Assembly: GCA_002551355.1 (NCBI GenBank)
Contig: NTHE01000034.1
Span: 1-64,000 of the forward strand
Reading direction: 5' to 3'
From: Streptomyces sp. man185
GTDB taxonomy: Bacteria; Actinomycetota; Actinomycetes; Streptomycetales; Streptomycetaceae
DNA length: 64,000 nucleotides
The notes beneath the pieces were generated by a model. The model was not told the DNA's origin, did no database searches, and saw nothing but the letters and a program-made list of their open reading frames with translations. Position 1 is the stretch's first letter; each line of letters starts with the position of its first letter. Position numbers and translations under genes: made by a program. Positions 1-9,400 of the stretch are shown piece by piece.

Positions 1-3
1 CCA

Positions 4-2391
4 ATGAGAAATGTATATAGGAGCCGGGGCCTCACCGGGGCGGCCCCCGTGCGCCGGGTCTTGGTCGCCGAGCCGCGCCGGATCGCCGCGCGGGCGGCGG
101 CGCGGCGGATGGCCTGGCTGCTGGGAGAGCGGCCGGGCGAGCGGGTCGGCTTCACGGTGCGCGGCGAGCGCGTGGTGGGGCGGGAGACGGTGGTGGAGGT
201 CGTGACCACCGGGGTGCTGCTCCAGCGGCTCCAGCGGGACCAGGAGCTGGCCGGGGTCGACGTGGTGATCATCGACGAGTGCCACGAGCGTCATCTGGAC
301 GCGGACACGGTCGCCGCCTTCCTTCTCGACGTACGCGATGCGATCCGGCCCGATCTGCGGCTGGTGGCGGCCTCGGCGACGACGGACGCGGAGGGCTGGG
401 CCCGGCTGCTGGGCGATGCCCCGGTGATCGAGGCCGAGGGCGTCTCGTACCCCGTGGAGGTTCTCTGGGCGCCGCCCGCCCGGCCGGTGAAGCCTCCGCA
501 CGGGATGAGGGTCGATCCGGCGCTGCTGACGCATGTGGCGGCGACCGTGCGGCGGGCACTGGCGGAGCGGGAGGGGGACGTCCTGTGCTTCCTGCCCGGC
601 GTCGGGGAGATCGGCCGGGTGGCCGGGCAGCTCGCCGGGGTGGACGCGGAGGTCCTCCAGGTGCACGGGCGCGCTCCGGCCGCTGTGCAGGACGCGGTGC
701 TGGCCGGGTCCGCCGAGGGGCGGCGGGTGGTCCTGGCGACCTCGGTGGCGGAGTCGTCCCTGACCGTGCCGGGCGTGCGGATCGTCGTCGACTCGGGCCT
801 CGCGCGCGAACCCCGTACCGACCATGCCCGGGGCCTGAGCGCCCTGACGACCGTACGGGCCTCCCGGGCCTCCGGGCGGCAGCGCGCGGGGCGGGCGGGG
901 CGGGAGGCTGCGGGGGCGGTGTACCGGTGCTGGGACCAGGCCGAGGACGGGCGGCTCGCGCGCTTCCCGTCGCCGGAGATCAAGGTCGCCGACCTCGCGG
1001 CCTTCGCGCTCCAGGCGGCGTGCTGGGGTGATCCGGACGCCTCCTCGCTCGCCCTGCTGGACGCGCCGCCCGCCGGGGCGATGGGCGCGGCCCGCGAGGT
1101 GCTGGGGGCGATCGGCGCGGTGGACGGCGACGGGCGGGTCACCGAGCGCGGCGTTCGGCTGTCCCGGCTCGGGCTGCACCCCCGGCTGGCGCGGGCCCTG
1201 CTGGACGGTGCGCGGGAGGCCGGTGCGCGGCGGGCCGCGGAGGTGGTGGCGCTGCTGAGCGAGGAGCCGCCGAGGGAGTACGGGGACGATCTCGCGGCGG
1301 CGCTGCGGACCGCCCGCCGGGGCCAGGACGGGTACGCGGCGCGCTGGAAGCAGGAGGTGCGCCGGCTGTCGTCGTCGCTGGGGAGCGAGCCGTCCGGGAC
1401 CGGCAGAGGCGGCTCCGACGACGCCGTCGTGGGTCTCGTCGCGGCCCTGGCGTTCCCCGAGCGGGTGGCGCGGGCCCGGGGCGACGGGGCGTTCCTGATG
1501 GCGTCGGGCACGGGTGCGGAGCTGCGGGAGGGGTCGCGGCTGCGCAGCGCGCCCTGGCTGGCCGTGGCGGTCGCGGACCGGCCCTCCCACGCGGCGTCGG
1601 CCCGGGTGCGGCTGGCGGCGGTGGTCGACGAGCCCACCGCGCTGCTGGCCGCCGGGCATCTGCGGGTGCGGGGCGAGGAGGTCCGCTGGGTGGACGGGGA
1701 GGTGGTCGCCCGGTCCGTGGACCGGCTGGGGGCCGTCGAGTTGGCGGTACGACCCCTGAAGCAGCCCGATCCGGAGCTGGTGCGCGGGGCCCTCGTGGAG
1801 GGTCTGCGGCGCGAGGGGCCCGGGCTGCTGCGCTGGAACCGGGACACCGAACAGCTGCGGTCGCGCCTGGCGTTCCTGCACAGGGTGCTGGGTGCGCCGT
1901 GGCCGGACGTGTCGGACGAGGCGCTGCTGGCGGATCCGGACGCCTGGCTGGAGCCCGAGTTGTCGCGGGCGCGGCGCCGCTCCGACCTGGGCCGGATCGA
2001 CGCGGGCCAGGCGCTGCGCCGGCTGTTGCCGTGGGCGACCGGGGAGGCCGTCCGGCTGGACGAGCTGGCGCCGGAGCGGATCGAGGTGCCGAGCGGGTCC
2101 CGGATCCGGGTGGAGTACGGCGGGGAGCAGCCCGTCCTGGCGGTGAAACTCCAGGAGTTGTTCGGGCTGGCCGAGACGCCCCGGGTGGCCGGGGTGCCGG
2201 TCCTGGTGCACCTGCTCTCCCCCGCCGGGCGGCCCGCGGCCGTCACCGCCGACCTGGCGTCGTTCTGGCAGGACGGCTACAAGGCCGTACGGGCGGAGCT
2301 GCGCGGCCGCTACCCGAAGCATCCGTGGCCGGAGGACCCCGCGACCGTACAAGCGACGCGGTACACCTCCGCACGCCTCAAGCGGTCGTAA
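4..2391 (+). CDS. hrpB: ATP-dependent helicase HrpB, 5'-truncated at the window edge
   Basis: DEAH/RHA-type ATP-dependent helicase of the HrpB family. The visible 795 residues begin inside helicase domain 1. The Walker B box DECH lies at about residues 91-94, SAT (motif III) follows near 125, and motif VI QRAGRAGR is at about 293-300. The long remainder is the HrpB-specific C-terminal half. The P-loop (GxGKT) expected some 30-50 residues upstream of VLVAEPRR is absent, so this is not a complete protein. Homology starts at about GLTGAAPVRRV. The first codons (M-R-N-V-Y-R-S-R) are A/T-rich and unlike Streptomyces coding, so the ATG at 4 is probably not a genuine start and the true gene would extend left of the window. 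The 3' end overlaps the convergent DUF3068 gene by 14 nt. Confidence 0.85.
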   Translation: MRNVYRSRGLTGAAPVRRVLVAEPRRIAARAAARRMAWLLGERPGERVGFTVRGERVVGRETVVEVVTTGVLLQRLQRDQELAGVDVVIIDECHERHLDADTVAAFLLDVRDAIRPDLRLVAASATTDAEGWARLLGDAPVIEAEGVSYPVEVLWAPPARPVKPPHGMRVDPALLTHVAATVRRALAEREGDVLCFLPGVGEIGRVAGQLAGVDAEVLQVHGRAPAAVQDAVLAGSAEGRRVVLATSVAESSLTVPGVRIVVDSGLAREPRTDHARGLSALTTVRASRASGRQRAGRAGREAAGAVYRCWDQAEDGRLARFPSPEIKVADLAAFALQAACWGDPDASSLALLDAPPAGAMGAAREVLGAIGAVDGDGRVTERGVRLSRLGLHPRLARALLDGAREAGARRAAEVVALLSEEPPREYGDDLAAALRTARRGQDGYAARWKQEVRRLSSSLGSEPSGTGRGGSDDAVVGLVAALAFPERVARARGDGAFLMASGTGAELREGSRLRSAPWLAVAVADRPSHAASARVRLAAVVDEPTALLAAGHLRVRGEEVRWVDGEVVARSVDRLGAVELAVRPLKQPDPELVRGALVEGLRREGPGLLRWNRDTEQLRSRLAFLHRVLGAPWPDVSDEALLADPDAWLEPELSRARRRSDLGRIDAGQALRRLLPWATGEAVRLDELAPERIEVPSGSRIRVEYGGEQPVLAVKLQELFGLAETPRVAGVPVLVHLLSPAGRPAAVTADLASFWQDGYKAVRAELRGRYPKHPWPEDPATVQATRYTSARLKRS

Positions 2392-3343
2392 CACCGTCCG
2401 GCCGCCGCGACCTCGCCTCCAGCCACAGGGCCAGAGCGAGCAGTCCGATGCCGAGGCCGAGGAAGCCCCAGGGCAGGTACGAGGTGAGGAGGAGGACCAG
2501 GACGCGCTGGGACTTCACCAGGTCGACGGTGTCCACGATGTAGTCCTCGCGCATCTTCACATGGCCGGAGAACGCGGTGACGGTGTCCTCGGACATGCCC
2601 ATCTTCTTCGCGTCGCGCAGCTCCTCCGTGTGGATCTCCTCGCCGTTGACGGGGGCGCCGGTGACGGGGTCGACCCAGAACATGCGCTTGGTGGTGTACC
2701 AGCGGGTCATGCCGGTCTGCGCGATCTGCTCGGCGGTGACGCCCTCGATGGGCATCTTCTTCGGCATCGGGACCTTGGTCCACGGGATGGTCTGCTCGAA
2801 GTAGTAGACCTCCAGGCCGCGGAAGGTGCGGGTGCCCCGGTAGTGGATGGGGGCGGTGGTGCGGCTCTGGGCGTCGAAGTACTCGTAGTCCCTTTTTTCC
2901 GTGAGGAAGGGCCACTTGAACTCGATGCCCTCGCGCCGGACCGGGTCGCCGTCGACCATCTCGCCGGTGGCGTTGACGGGGGCCTGGGTGTGGGCGTCGA
3001 AGATGTAGCGCTCGGGGATCTCGGAGACCATCTTGCCGTCGGGGCCCTGGATGTAGGAGAGCGCGTCCCAGACGACGACGTCGCGTCCGGCGCTGCGCTC
3101 GATCTTCTCGGACTCCTCCACGTTGCCCTTGAGCGTCTGGACGATGGTGACCTTCTCGACCTCCTCGGCCTTGAGGGTGGTGTAGTCGAGGAGGGTCGCG
3201 GGGGCCGCCTCCAGGACGACTTCCTGGTACTGGCTGGGCGGGACCTTGGCCAGGCGCGGGAAGGCGTACCAGCGCATCAGCGGCGACAGGGCGGCGAAGA
3301 ACACGGCGAAGGCCAGGAGTACGAGACCGGCTCGGCGGCGCAT
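2378..3343 (-). CDS. DUF3068 family membrane-anchored protein
   Basis: Protein of 321 residues matching the actinobacterial DUF3068 (PorA-like) family. An N-terminal hydrophobic segment (about residues 4-23) is followed by a large extracytoplasmic domain. A second transmembrane segment near the C-terminus (about 283-307) is followed by a short basic tail (EARSRRPDG). This double-anchored topology is characteristic of the family, whose biochemical role is not established. It is probably co-transcribed with the small peptide gene just upstream at 3369-3506, 25 nt away on the same strand. It ends convergent with hrpB. The start ATG at 3343 has a purine-rich stretch upstream (GAGGAAGAGG). Family assignment is confident; function is unknown. 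Confidence 0.8.
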   Translation of the reverse strand: MRRRAGLVLLAFAVFFAALSPLMRWYAFPRLAKVPPSQYQEVVLEAAPATLLDYTTLKAEEVEKVTIVQTLKGNVEESEKIERSAGRDVVVWDALSYIQGPDGKMVSEIPERYIFDAHTQAPVNATGEMVDGDPVRREGIEFKWPFLTEKRDYEYFDAQSRTTAPIHYRGTRTFRGLEVYYFEQTIPWTKVPMPKKMPIEGVTAEQIAQTGMTRWYTTKRMFWVDPVTGAPVNGEEIHTEELRDAKKMGMSEDTVTAFSGHVKMREDYIVDTVDLVKSQRVLVLLLTSYLPWGFLGLGIGLLALALWLEARSRRPDGVTTA

Positions 3344-3368
3344 GGTGGTGACCTCTTCCTCTGCGGTG

Positions 3369-3506
3369 TTATCGCTTCGGACCCGGGACGGTGGTCAGCA
3401 GGGGTTTCGGCGAGGTCTCCCCGGCCGGGGAGCCGACGGCGGAGATGGTGAACACGAGCACGAGGGCGGCGGCCAGTCCGATGGCGGCGGCGACGAGGGC
3501 ACGCAT
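3369..3506 (-). CDS. small membrane peptide, SPW_0924 family, 45 aa
   Basis: A 45-codon gene read by hand from the minus strand: ATG at 3506-3504, stop TAA at 3371-3369. The peptide starts MRALVAAAIGLAAALVLVF, a single hydrophobic helix, and ends in a short soluble tail (SPKPLLTTVPGPKR). A good ribosome site (GGGAGG) lies 5 nt upstream of the ATG. It resembles the tiny SPW_0924 family of Streptomyces, recalled from memory. It lies immediately upstream of the DUF3068 gene in the same direction, so the two are probably co-transcribed and perhaps work at the membrane together. Function is unknown. Confidence 0.7.
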   Translation of the reverse strand: MRALVAAAIGLAAALVLVFTISAVGSPAGETSPKPLLTTVPGPKR

Positions 3507-3604
3507 GCTCGGCCTCCCGGGGCGGTGATCCGACGACGGCCGCCTGATGGGCCGTCAGGGCTGGGGCACCGTAGCAACCGGGGCGCGAGATGAGAACACA
3601 GCGG

Positions 3605-3636
3605 ACAGCCCCTCGGTCGGGAGACCGAGGGGCTGT
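3605..3636 (-). terminator. hairpin terminator downstream of the lytic transglycosylase gene
   Basis: Perfect 14-bp stem (3605-3618 with 3623-3636) and a GGGA loop, lying 26 nt after the stop of the transglycosylase gene. It also separates that gene from the small peptide gene further left. There is no long T tract, which is usual for Streptomyces terminators. Confidence 0.75.
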
Positions 3637-3661
3637 GCGACGGGTGTGCGGTGGGGCGGGG

Positions 3662-5416
3662 TCAGGGCTTGACGGCCTTGGGCGTCTCCGTCGGCTCCGG
3701 GGCGGCCGTCTCCTCCGGGGCCGTCTCCTCCGGCGCCTTGACGGTCAGCTCGATGACGACCGAGGCACCGCCCTCGGTGGTGAGGCGCAGCAGATACGTG
3801 CCCTCGTTGTCATCGGCGAAGATCTCCGGGAGGCGGAGCTGCCCCTCGGCGTCCGTCGTCAGCGTGGTGAGGGTACGGACCGGCTTGCCGTCCGCGTCCT
3901 TGAAGTACGGGCCCTTGTCGTTGTCGATGATGCCCAGGCGGTCCTTGACCATGGTGGCGGTGACGGCCACTCCGCCCGCGACGGCGTCCTTGTAGGTGGC
4001 CTTGACAGTGACGGAGTCCGCGAACTTCTTGCCGGGGGCGGCGACGAGCGCCTTCTCGTCGGTGCGGGCGATCGTGTCGGCCTGGCGGGCGGTGACGGTC
4101 GCCGCGTACGTCAGGGTGCGCGGCCGGCCCGTGCCCGCGACGGCGGTCACGGTGAACTCCCCGGCCTTCTCGCCGGCCTGGAGCTCCGGTGCGGTGGCGG
4201 TGCCGTCGGCCCCGGTCCGTACCGTGACGGACTTCTTGCCGCCGGCGAAGAGCGTTCCGGTCTTGCCGGTGACGGTGAAGGTGACGGGCACCTTGGCGAG
4301 CGGGGCGCCGAGCGCGTTGCGGGCGCGGACGGAGACCCGCTCGTCGAACGCCTGGCCCGCGGTGGCGCGCAGCGGGCCCGTGCCCGCGTTCTCCAGGGAG
4401 CCGAAGGTCTCGGCCGGCGGCGTCGGCTTGGGGGTGGGCGGCTTCGGCGTCGGGCTGGTGGAGCCTGCGCCGCCGGGCTTCGAGGGACCCGGGCCCGGCT
4501 TGCCGCCCGGGTCGGACGGGGAGGGCTTCGGGCTCGGGGGGGCGCTCGGGCCGGAACCGGTGCCCGGGCTCGGGGTGGGGGTGCTCGGGGAGGTGGGCAG
4601 CGTGCCGGTGCCGTCGGGGATCTCGTGCGTACCGCGCTGGTAGTACGAGAACCAGGAGCGAACCGTGCGCAGGTACTCCGTCGACCGGTTGTAGCTCAGC
4701 ACGGCCTGGTCGAGGTCGGCGGAGAGAGCCAGATCTCGGTCGTTGGCGCAGAGGTAGCGGCCGGCGGCGAGCGACGCGTCGTAGATGTTGTTGGGGTCCT
4801 TGCGGCCGTCGCCGTTGGCGTCCTGGCCCCAGGAGGCCCAGGTCGACGGGATGAACTGCATCGGGCCGACCGCACGGTCGTGGACCGCGTCGCCGTCGTA
4901 CGCTCCCCCGTCGGTGTCCTTGATCAGCGCGAAGCCCTGGCCGTTGAGGGCCGGGCCGAGGATGCGGGGGCTGGCGGTGCCGTTGGCGTCGACGCGGCCG
5001 CCGCGGGCCTGGCCGGACTCGACCTTGCCGATCGCAGCGAGGAGTTGCCAGGGCAGCCGGCACGTGGGGTCGGTGGTCGTGACGGTTTGCTCGGCCTGCT
5101 TGTACGCGGCCAGGATCGACGCCGGAATGCCCGCTTCCGCGCTGCCGGCCGCCGGGAGATTGCTGGACGAACCGGGCTTGTCGGGCGTAACCAGGGGCGG
5201 AAGGTCCGTGTAGTAGGGCGAGTTGCCGGTCGCGGCGCCGTCGGTGTCCGCGCTCGCGGTGTCCTCGCCCGCCGCCTTCGGGTCACCGCTGCCCGCGGGT
5301 CCGTCGGCCAGGGTCGCGGCGGGCGCCTGCGAGGCCGCGAGCGCCGCCACGGCGGCCGCCGCCACCGCGGTGGTCGTGGCTCCCTTGCGCAGACGACGGC
5401 GAATGTGCGCTGCCAT
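3662..5416 (-). CDS. secreted lytic murein transglycosylase with Ig-like C-terminal domains
   Basis: Predicted exported peptidoglycan lytic transglycosylase of 584 residues. The N-terminus is basic (HIRRRLRKG) followed by an Ala-rich hydrophobic core ending near ASQAPAAT, a typical signal peptide. An MltB/SLT_2-like catalytic domain follows at about residues 95-265, with AIGKVESGQ carrying the likely catalytic Glu and the family motif AVGPMQFIPSTW. A Pro/Ser/Thr-rich linker (about 270-340) leads to two Ig/invasin-like beta repeats (about 345-560) that may bind wall or surface. I chose the ATG at 5416, which has GGAGGG upstream. An in-frame start 48 nt earlier would place extra residues before the signal peptide. 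It would cleave glycan strands during wall growth or turnover; the exact substrate is not shown. Confidence 0.82.
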   Translation of the reverse strand: MAAHIRRRLRKGATTTAVAAAAVAALAASQAPAATLADGPAGSGDPKAAGEDTASADTDGAATGNSPYYTDLPPLVTPDKPGSSSNLPAAGSAEAGIPASILAAYKQAEQTVTTTDPTCRLPWQLLAAIGKVESGQARGGRVDANGTASPRILGPALNGQGFALIKDTDGGAYDGDAVHDRAVGPMQFIPSTWASWGQDANGDGRKDPNNIYDASLAAGRYLCANDRDLALSADLDQAVLSYNRSTEYLRTVRSWFSYYQRGTHEIPDGTGTLPTSPSTPTPSPGTGSGPSAPPSPKPSPSDPGGKPGPGPSKPGGAGSTSPTPKPPTPKPTPPAETFGSLENAGTGPLRATAGQAFDERVSVRARNALGAPLAKVPVTFTVTGKTGTLFAGGKKSVTVRTGADGTATAPELQAGEKAGEFTVTAVAGTGRPRTLTYAATVTARQADTIARTDEKALVAAPGKKFADSVTVKATYKDAVAGGVAVTATMVKDRLGIIDNDKGPYFKDADGKPVRTLTTLTTDAEGQLRLPEIFADDNEGTYLLRLTTEGGASVVIELTVKAPEETAPEETAAPEPTETPKAVKP

Positions 5417-5604
5417 ACGTTCCGGTCCCTCCCCCTCGACGGCTGCTCGCGCTCCCCAGCGCAAGAACTCCAGCGACCCTACGACACCTTGTGTCGCCCG
5501 GGCACCGAGGGCTGACCGCTTCTTACTGTTTTTTCACGTTCGCGGGAGCACGTTGTCCGGGCGGTCACGTAAGGGTGCCCTGACGGTCCCGCATACTTGC
5601 CGCC

Positions 5605-6483
5605 ATGCCGTTCACGCTCAGTCATGCCGCCGCCGTGCTCCCGGCGATCCGCCGGAACGGCACCGCCCGGTGGCCGCTGTTCCCCTCGGCGCTCGTCGCC
5701 GGTTCGTTCGCGCCCGACGTCACCTACTTCGCGGACATCGCGGACACGGTGGTCCCCGGGGCGATGGAGTTCGGGTCGTTCACGCACACCTTCCTCGGAG
5801 TCGTCACGGTGAACGTGGCCATCGCCGCGGTGCTGGTCGCGGTGTGGGCGGTGCTGCGGGAGCCGCTGGTGGCGCTGCTGCCGGTACGCGCACGGGGCCG
5901 CGTCCACGCCTTCGTCCGGGGGCAGCGGTGGACACGGGCCGCCTTCGGGCCGTCCGCCTGGCTCCGGTTCGCCGTCTCCGGCGCACTGGGCGCGGCCACG
6001 CATGTGGTGTGGGACGCGTTCACCCACCACAGCCGCTGGGGCACGGAGCTGGTGCCGGTGCTCAGTCACAGCGTCGGCGGCTTCCCGGTGTTCCAGCTCG
6101 TGCAGTACGGGAGTTCGGCGCTCGCCCTCGTGGTCATCGGCTGGTTCGCCGCGACCGGGCTGCGGCGGACCCCGGCGGCGCCCGCGCCCGTGGAGGTGCC
6201 GGTGCTCGGCCGCCGGGAGCGGCGGGGCGCCCTCGGCCTGCTGGCCCTGTGCGTGCTGGCGGGCGTCGTCCACCGGTGCGCCCGCTGGTACGCCCACTTC
6301 GGCCGGGTGGAGAGCCCGCTCGACATCATCCCCACGGCCTGCTTCGGCGCGGGCGCCGGGCTGGCGGCCGGACTGCTGCTGTACGGGGTGTGGATGCGGG
6401 CGCGACGGGGAGCGCGGGGTCCGGGCCGGCCCGTGTCCGTACCGGAGGAGTCCCGTACAAAAGCGCCCGCCGGTCGGGGGTAG
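5605..6483 (+). CDS. DUF4184 family membrane protein
   Basis: Integral membrane protein of 292 residues with the hallmark DUF4184 opening MPFTLSHAAAVLP. His-8 and later His/Asp residues (FAPDVTYF, FGSFTHT, THVVWDAFTHHS) resemble the metal-binding layout of the related YdjM/LrgB-like membrane hydrolase superfamily. About five to six hydrophobic segments are visible. The family has no established function. The gene is monocistronic: it is divergent from the transglycosylase gene and convergent with polA, separated from polA by a strong hairpin. Confidence 0.75.
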   Translation: MPFTLSHAAAVLPAIRRNGTARWPLFPSALVAGSFAPDVTYFADIADTVVPGAMEFGSFTHTFLGVVTVNVAIAAVLVAVWAVLREPLVALLPVRARGRVHAFVRGQRWTRAAFGPSAWLRFAVSGALGAATHVVWDAFTHHSRWGTELVPVLSHSVGGFPVFQLVQYGSSALALVVIGWFAATGLRRTPAAPAPVEVPVLGRRERRGALGLLALCVLAGVVHRCARWYAHFGRVESPLDIIPTACFGAGAGLAAGLLLYGVWMRARRGARGPGRPVSVPEESRTKAPAGRG

Positions 6484-6500
6484 CGGCGAGGAAAAGGGGA

Positions 6501-6533
6501 TGGGCCCGGAACCGTGACGCGGTTCCGGGCCCA
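6501..6533. terminator. bidirectional terminator between DUF4184 gene and polA
   Basis: Perfect 14-bp stem (6501-6514 with 6520-6533) and a 5-nt loop TGACG, placed between the convergent 3' ends. The arms continue into GGGGA...CCCCCTT. Confidence 0.8.
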
Positions 6534-6561
6534 CCCCCTTGAGGATCGGGTCGCGGGTCGT

Positions 6562-9273
6562 TCAGTGCGCGGCCGACTCCCAGTCCTTGCCGACGCCGAC
6601 CGAGACGTCGAGCGGGGCGCGCAGTTCGACCGCGTGGGCCATCTCGTGGCGCAGGATCTCCTCCACCTGCTTCCGCTCGCCCTTCGCGATCTCCAGGACG
6701 ATTTCGTCGTGGACCTGGAGCAGCATCCGCGAGGTCAGCTCCGCCTCCCGCAACGCCTTGTCCACCTTCAGCATCGCCACCTTCACGATGTCCGCGGCGG
6801 TGCCCTGGATCGGGGCGTTGAGCGCCATCCGCTCGGCGGCCTCGCGGCGCTGGCGGTTGTCGCTGTTCAGGTCGGGGAGATAGCGGCGGCGGCCGAGGAT
6901 CGTCTCCGTGTAGCCGGTGGCCCTGGCCTCCTCGACGACCCGGTGGAGATAGTCCCGTACCCCGCCGAACCGCTCGAAGTAGGTGTCCATCAGCACCCGG
7001 GCCTCGGCGGGGTCGATGTTCAGCTGCTGGGAGAGGCCGAACGCGGAGAGACCGTAGGCCAGGCCGTAGGACATGGCCTTGATCTTGCGGCGCATCTCCG
7101 CGTCGACCGCGTCCTTCCCGACGCCGAAGACCTGCGAGGCGACCGTGGTGTGCAGGTCCTCGCCGGAGGTGAACGCCTCGATCAGACCGGCGTCCTCGGA
7201 GAGGTGCGCCATCACCCGCAGCTCGATCTGGCTGTAGTCCGCCGTCATCAGCGTCTCGAAGCCCTCGCCGACGACGAAGCCCCGGCGGATCGCCCGGCCC
7301 TCGTCGGTCCGGACGGGGATGTTCTGCAGGTTGGGGTCGGTGGAGGAGAGCCGGCCGGTCGCCGCCACCGTCTGGTTGAACGTGGTGTGGATCCGGCCGT
7401 CGGCCGCGATCGTCTTGATGAGGCCCTCGACGGTGACCCGCAGCTTGGCCTGCTCACGGTGGCGAAGCATCAGCACCGGCAGCTCGTGCTCGGTCTGCGC
7501 GGCCAGCCAGGCCAGCGCGTCCGCGTCCGTCGTGTACCCCGTCTTGGTCTTCTTCGTCTTCGGCAGACCCAGCTCGCCGAAGAGGATCTCCTGGAGCTGC
7601 TTGGGCGATCCGAGGTTGAACTCTCGGCCGACCGCCGCGTGCGCCTCCTTCACCGCCTGCTGCACGGTCCCGGCGAACTGCTGCTCCATGGACTCCAGAT
7701 GGGCCCGGTCCGCGGCGATCCCGTGCCGCTCCAGACGGGCCAGGAGGATCGAGGTCGGCAGCTCCATGTCGTGCAGCAGCTCCGCCGCGCCCACCTCCTT
7801 CAGCCGGGTGGTGAACGCGTCGCCCAGGTCGAGCACGGCGCGGGCCTGCGCCATCAGGGCGTCCTGCTCGGCCCGGTCGTCCGCGCCGAAGGCCAGCTGC
7901 CCGTCGGACGCGGCGGCCGGGGCCAGCTCGCGGCCCAGATACTCCACGGCCAGCGCGTCCAGGGCGAAGGACCGGCGGCCCGGCTTCACCAGATACGCGG
8001 CGAGCGCCGTGTCCATCGCGACGCCCTCGAGCCGCCAGCCGTGCTCGGGGAAGACCCGCATCACGTTCTTCGCGTTGTGCAGGACCTTCGGCCGGGCCGG
8101 GTCGGCCACCCATGCGGCGAACGCCTGCTCGTCGGCCTCCTCCAGCTGCGTCGGGTCCAGCCAGGCGGCGGCCCCGTCGGCGGCGGCGAGCGCGACCTCG
8201 GTGACCGTGCCGGCGCCCAGCGACCAGGTGTCCACCGTCATGACGCCGAGCGGCTGGGCGCCGTGCGCCTCCAGCCACGGGGCGACCTCGCCGGAGCCGA
8301 GCACGGCCCCGTCCAGCTCGATCCCGGCGGCGGGCGCGGGCGGCTCGGCCTCCGCCGCCCCCGGGTCGACGGCGAGCAGCCGCTCGCGCAGGCTCGGGTT
8401 GCGGATCTCCAGTATGTCCAGGACACCGGTGACCGCCGTGCGGTCGTACGGAGCGCGCTCCAGGTCGGCCGGGGTCTTCGGGAGCTCCACGTCCCGGACC
8501 ATCTCGGTCAGCACCCGGTTCATCTTCACCGCGTCCAGGTGGTCGCGGAAATTCTGCCCGGCCTTGCCCTTGACCTCCTCGGCCCGCTCGACCAGCTCGG
8601 CGAACGAACCGAACTGGTTGATCCACTTCGCGGCCGTCTTCTCACCGACCCCGGGAATGCCCGGGAGGTTGTCCGACGGGTCGCCGCGCAGGGCGGCGAA
8701 GTCCGGATACTGCTGCGGGGTGAGCCCGTACTTCTCGACGACCTTCTCCGGGGTGAACCGGGTCAGCTCGGAGACCCCCTTGGTGGGGTACAGCACGGTC
8801 ACGTTGTCCGTGATCAGCTGGAAGGAGTCCCGGTCGCCGGTGACGATCAGCACCTCGAACCCGGCCGCCTCGGCCTGGGTCGCCAGCGTCGCGATGACGT
8901 CGTCGGCCTCGAACCCGTCCACCGCGAACCGGTCCGCGTGCATCGCGTCCAGCAGCTCGCCGATCAGCTCGACCTGCCCCTTGAACTCGTCGGGGGTCTT
9001 GGAGCGGTTGGCCTTGTACTCCGGGAACTCCTGCGCCCGCCAGGTCTTGCGGGACACGTCGAACGCCACCGCGAAGTGCGTGGGCGCCTCGTCACGCAGG
9101 GTGTTCGCCAGCATCGACATGAAGCCGTACACGGCGTTCGTCGGCTGCCCCACCGCCGTCGTGAAATTCTCCGCGGGCAGGGCGAAGAACGCCCGGTACG
9201 CCAGGGAGTGCCCGTCCATGAGGAGCAGGCGCGGTCGGTTGTCTGCCGTCTTCTTCGATGCCGTCTCAGCCAC
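6562..9273 (-). CDS. polA: DNA polymerase I
   Basis: DNA polymerase I, 903 residues from the GTG at 9273, acting in Okazaki-fragment maturation and repair. The 5'-nuclease domain spans about residues 15-300 (LLLMDGHSLAYRAF, VTGDRDSFQL, LPGIPGVGEKTA). A degenerate 3'-5' exonuclease-like domain follows (about 320-510), then the family A polymerase domain (about 520-903) with motif A DYSQIELR, motif B RRKIKAMSYGLAYGLS and motif C VHDEIVLE. In the exonuclease-like region the DET box reads VDTWSL and the NLKYD box reads HNAKNV, so key acidic residues are missing. Proofreading is therefore unlikely, as is usual for actinobacterial Pol I. Upstream in-frame codons before the GTG lack homology to the family and were excluded. 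Confidence 0.95.
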   Translation of the reverse strand: MAETASKKTADNRPRLLLMDGHSLAYRAFFALPAENFTTAVGQPTNAVYGFMSMLANTLRDEAPTHFAVAFDVSRKTWRAQEFPEYKANRSKTPDEFKGQVELIGELLDAMHADRFAVDGFEADDVIATLATQAEAAGFEVLIVTGDRDSFQLITDNVTVLYPTKGVSELTRFTPEKVVEKYGLTPQQYPDFAALRGDPSDNLPGIPGVGEKTAAKWINQFGSFAELVERAEEVKGKAGQNFRDHLDAVKMNRVLTEMVRDVELPKTPADLERAPYDRTAVTGVLDILEIRNPSLRERLLAVDPGAAEAEPPAPAAGIELDGAVLGSGEVAPWLEAHGAQPLGVMTVDTWSLGAGTVTEVALAAADGAAAWLDPTQLEEADEQAFAAWVADPARPKVLHNAKNVMRVFPEHGWRLEGVAMDTALAAYLVKPGRRSFALDALAVEYLGRELAPAAASDGQLAFGADDRAEQDALMAQARAVLDLGDAFTTRLKEVGAAELLHDMELPTSILLARLERHGIAADRAHLESMEQQFAGTVQQAVKEAHAAVGREFNLGSPKQLQEILFGELGLPKTKKTKTGYTTDADALAWLAAQTEHELPVLMLRHREQAKLRVTVEGLIKTIAADGRIHTTFNQTVAATGRLSSTDPNLQNIPVRTDEGRAIRRGFVVGEGFETLMTADYSQIELRVMAHLSEDAGLIEAFTSGEDLHTTVASQVFGVGKDAVDAEMRRKIKAMSYGLAYGLSAFGLSQQLNIDPAEARVLMDTYFERFGGVRDYLHRVVEEARATGYTETILGRRRYLPDLNSDNRQRREAAERMALNAPIQGTAADIVKVAMLKVDKALREAELTSRMLLQVHDEIVLEIAKGERKQVEEILRHEMAHAVELRAPLDVSVGVGKDWESAAH

Positions 9274-9400
9274 GCCCCCGATCCTGCCACGCCCCACTGA
9301 CAATCCGGACCGGCACGGCCTTGCGCGGCCGTGACAGGATCGATGGTGAGGACATGCACCACCTCGCCACGCGGAAGAGCGCTCGAAGGGGAGCAGCATC

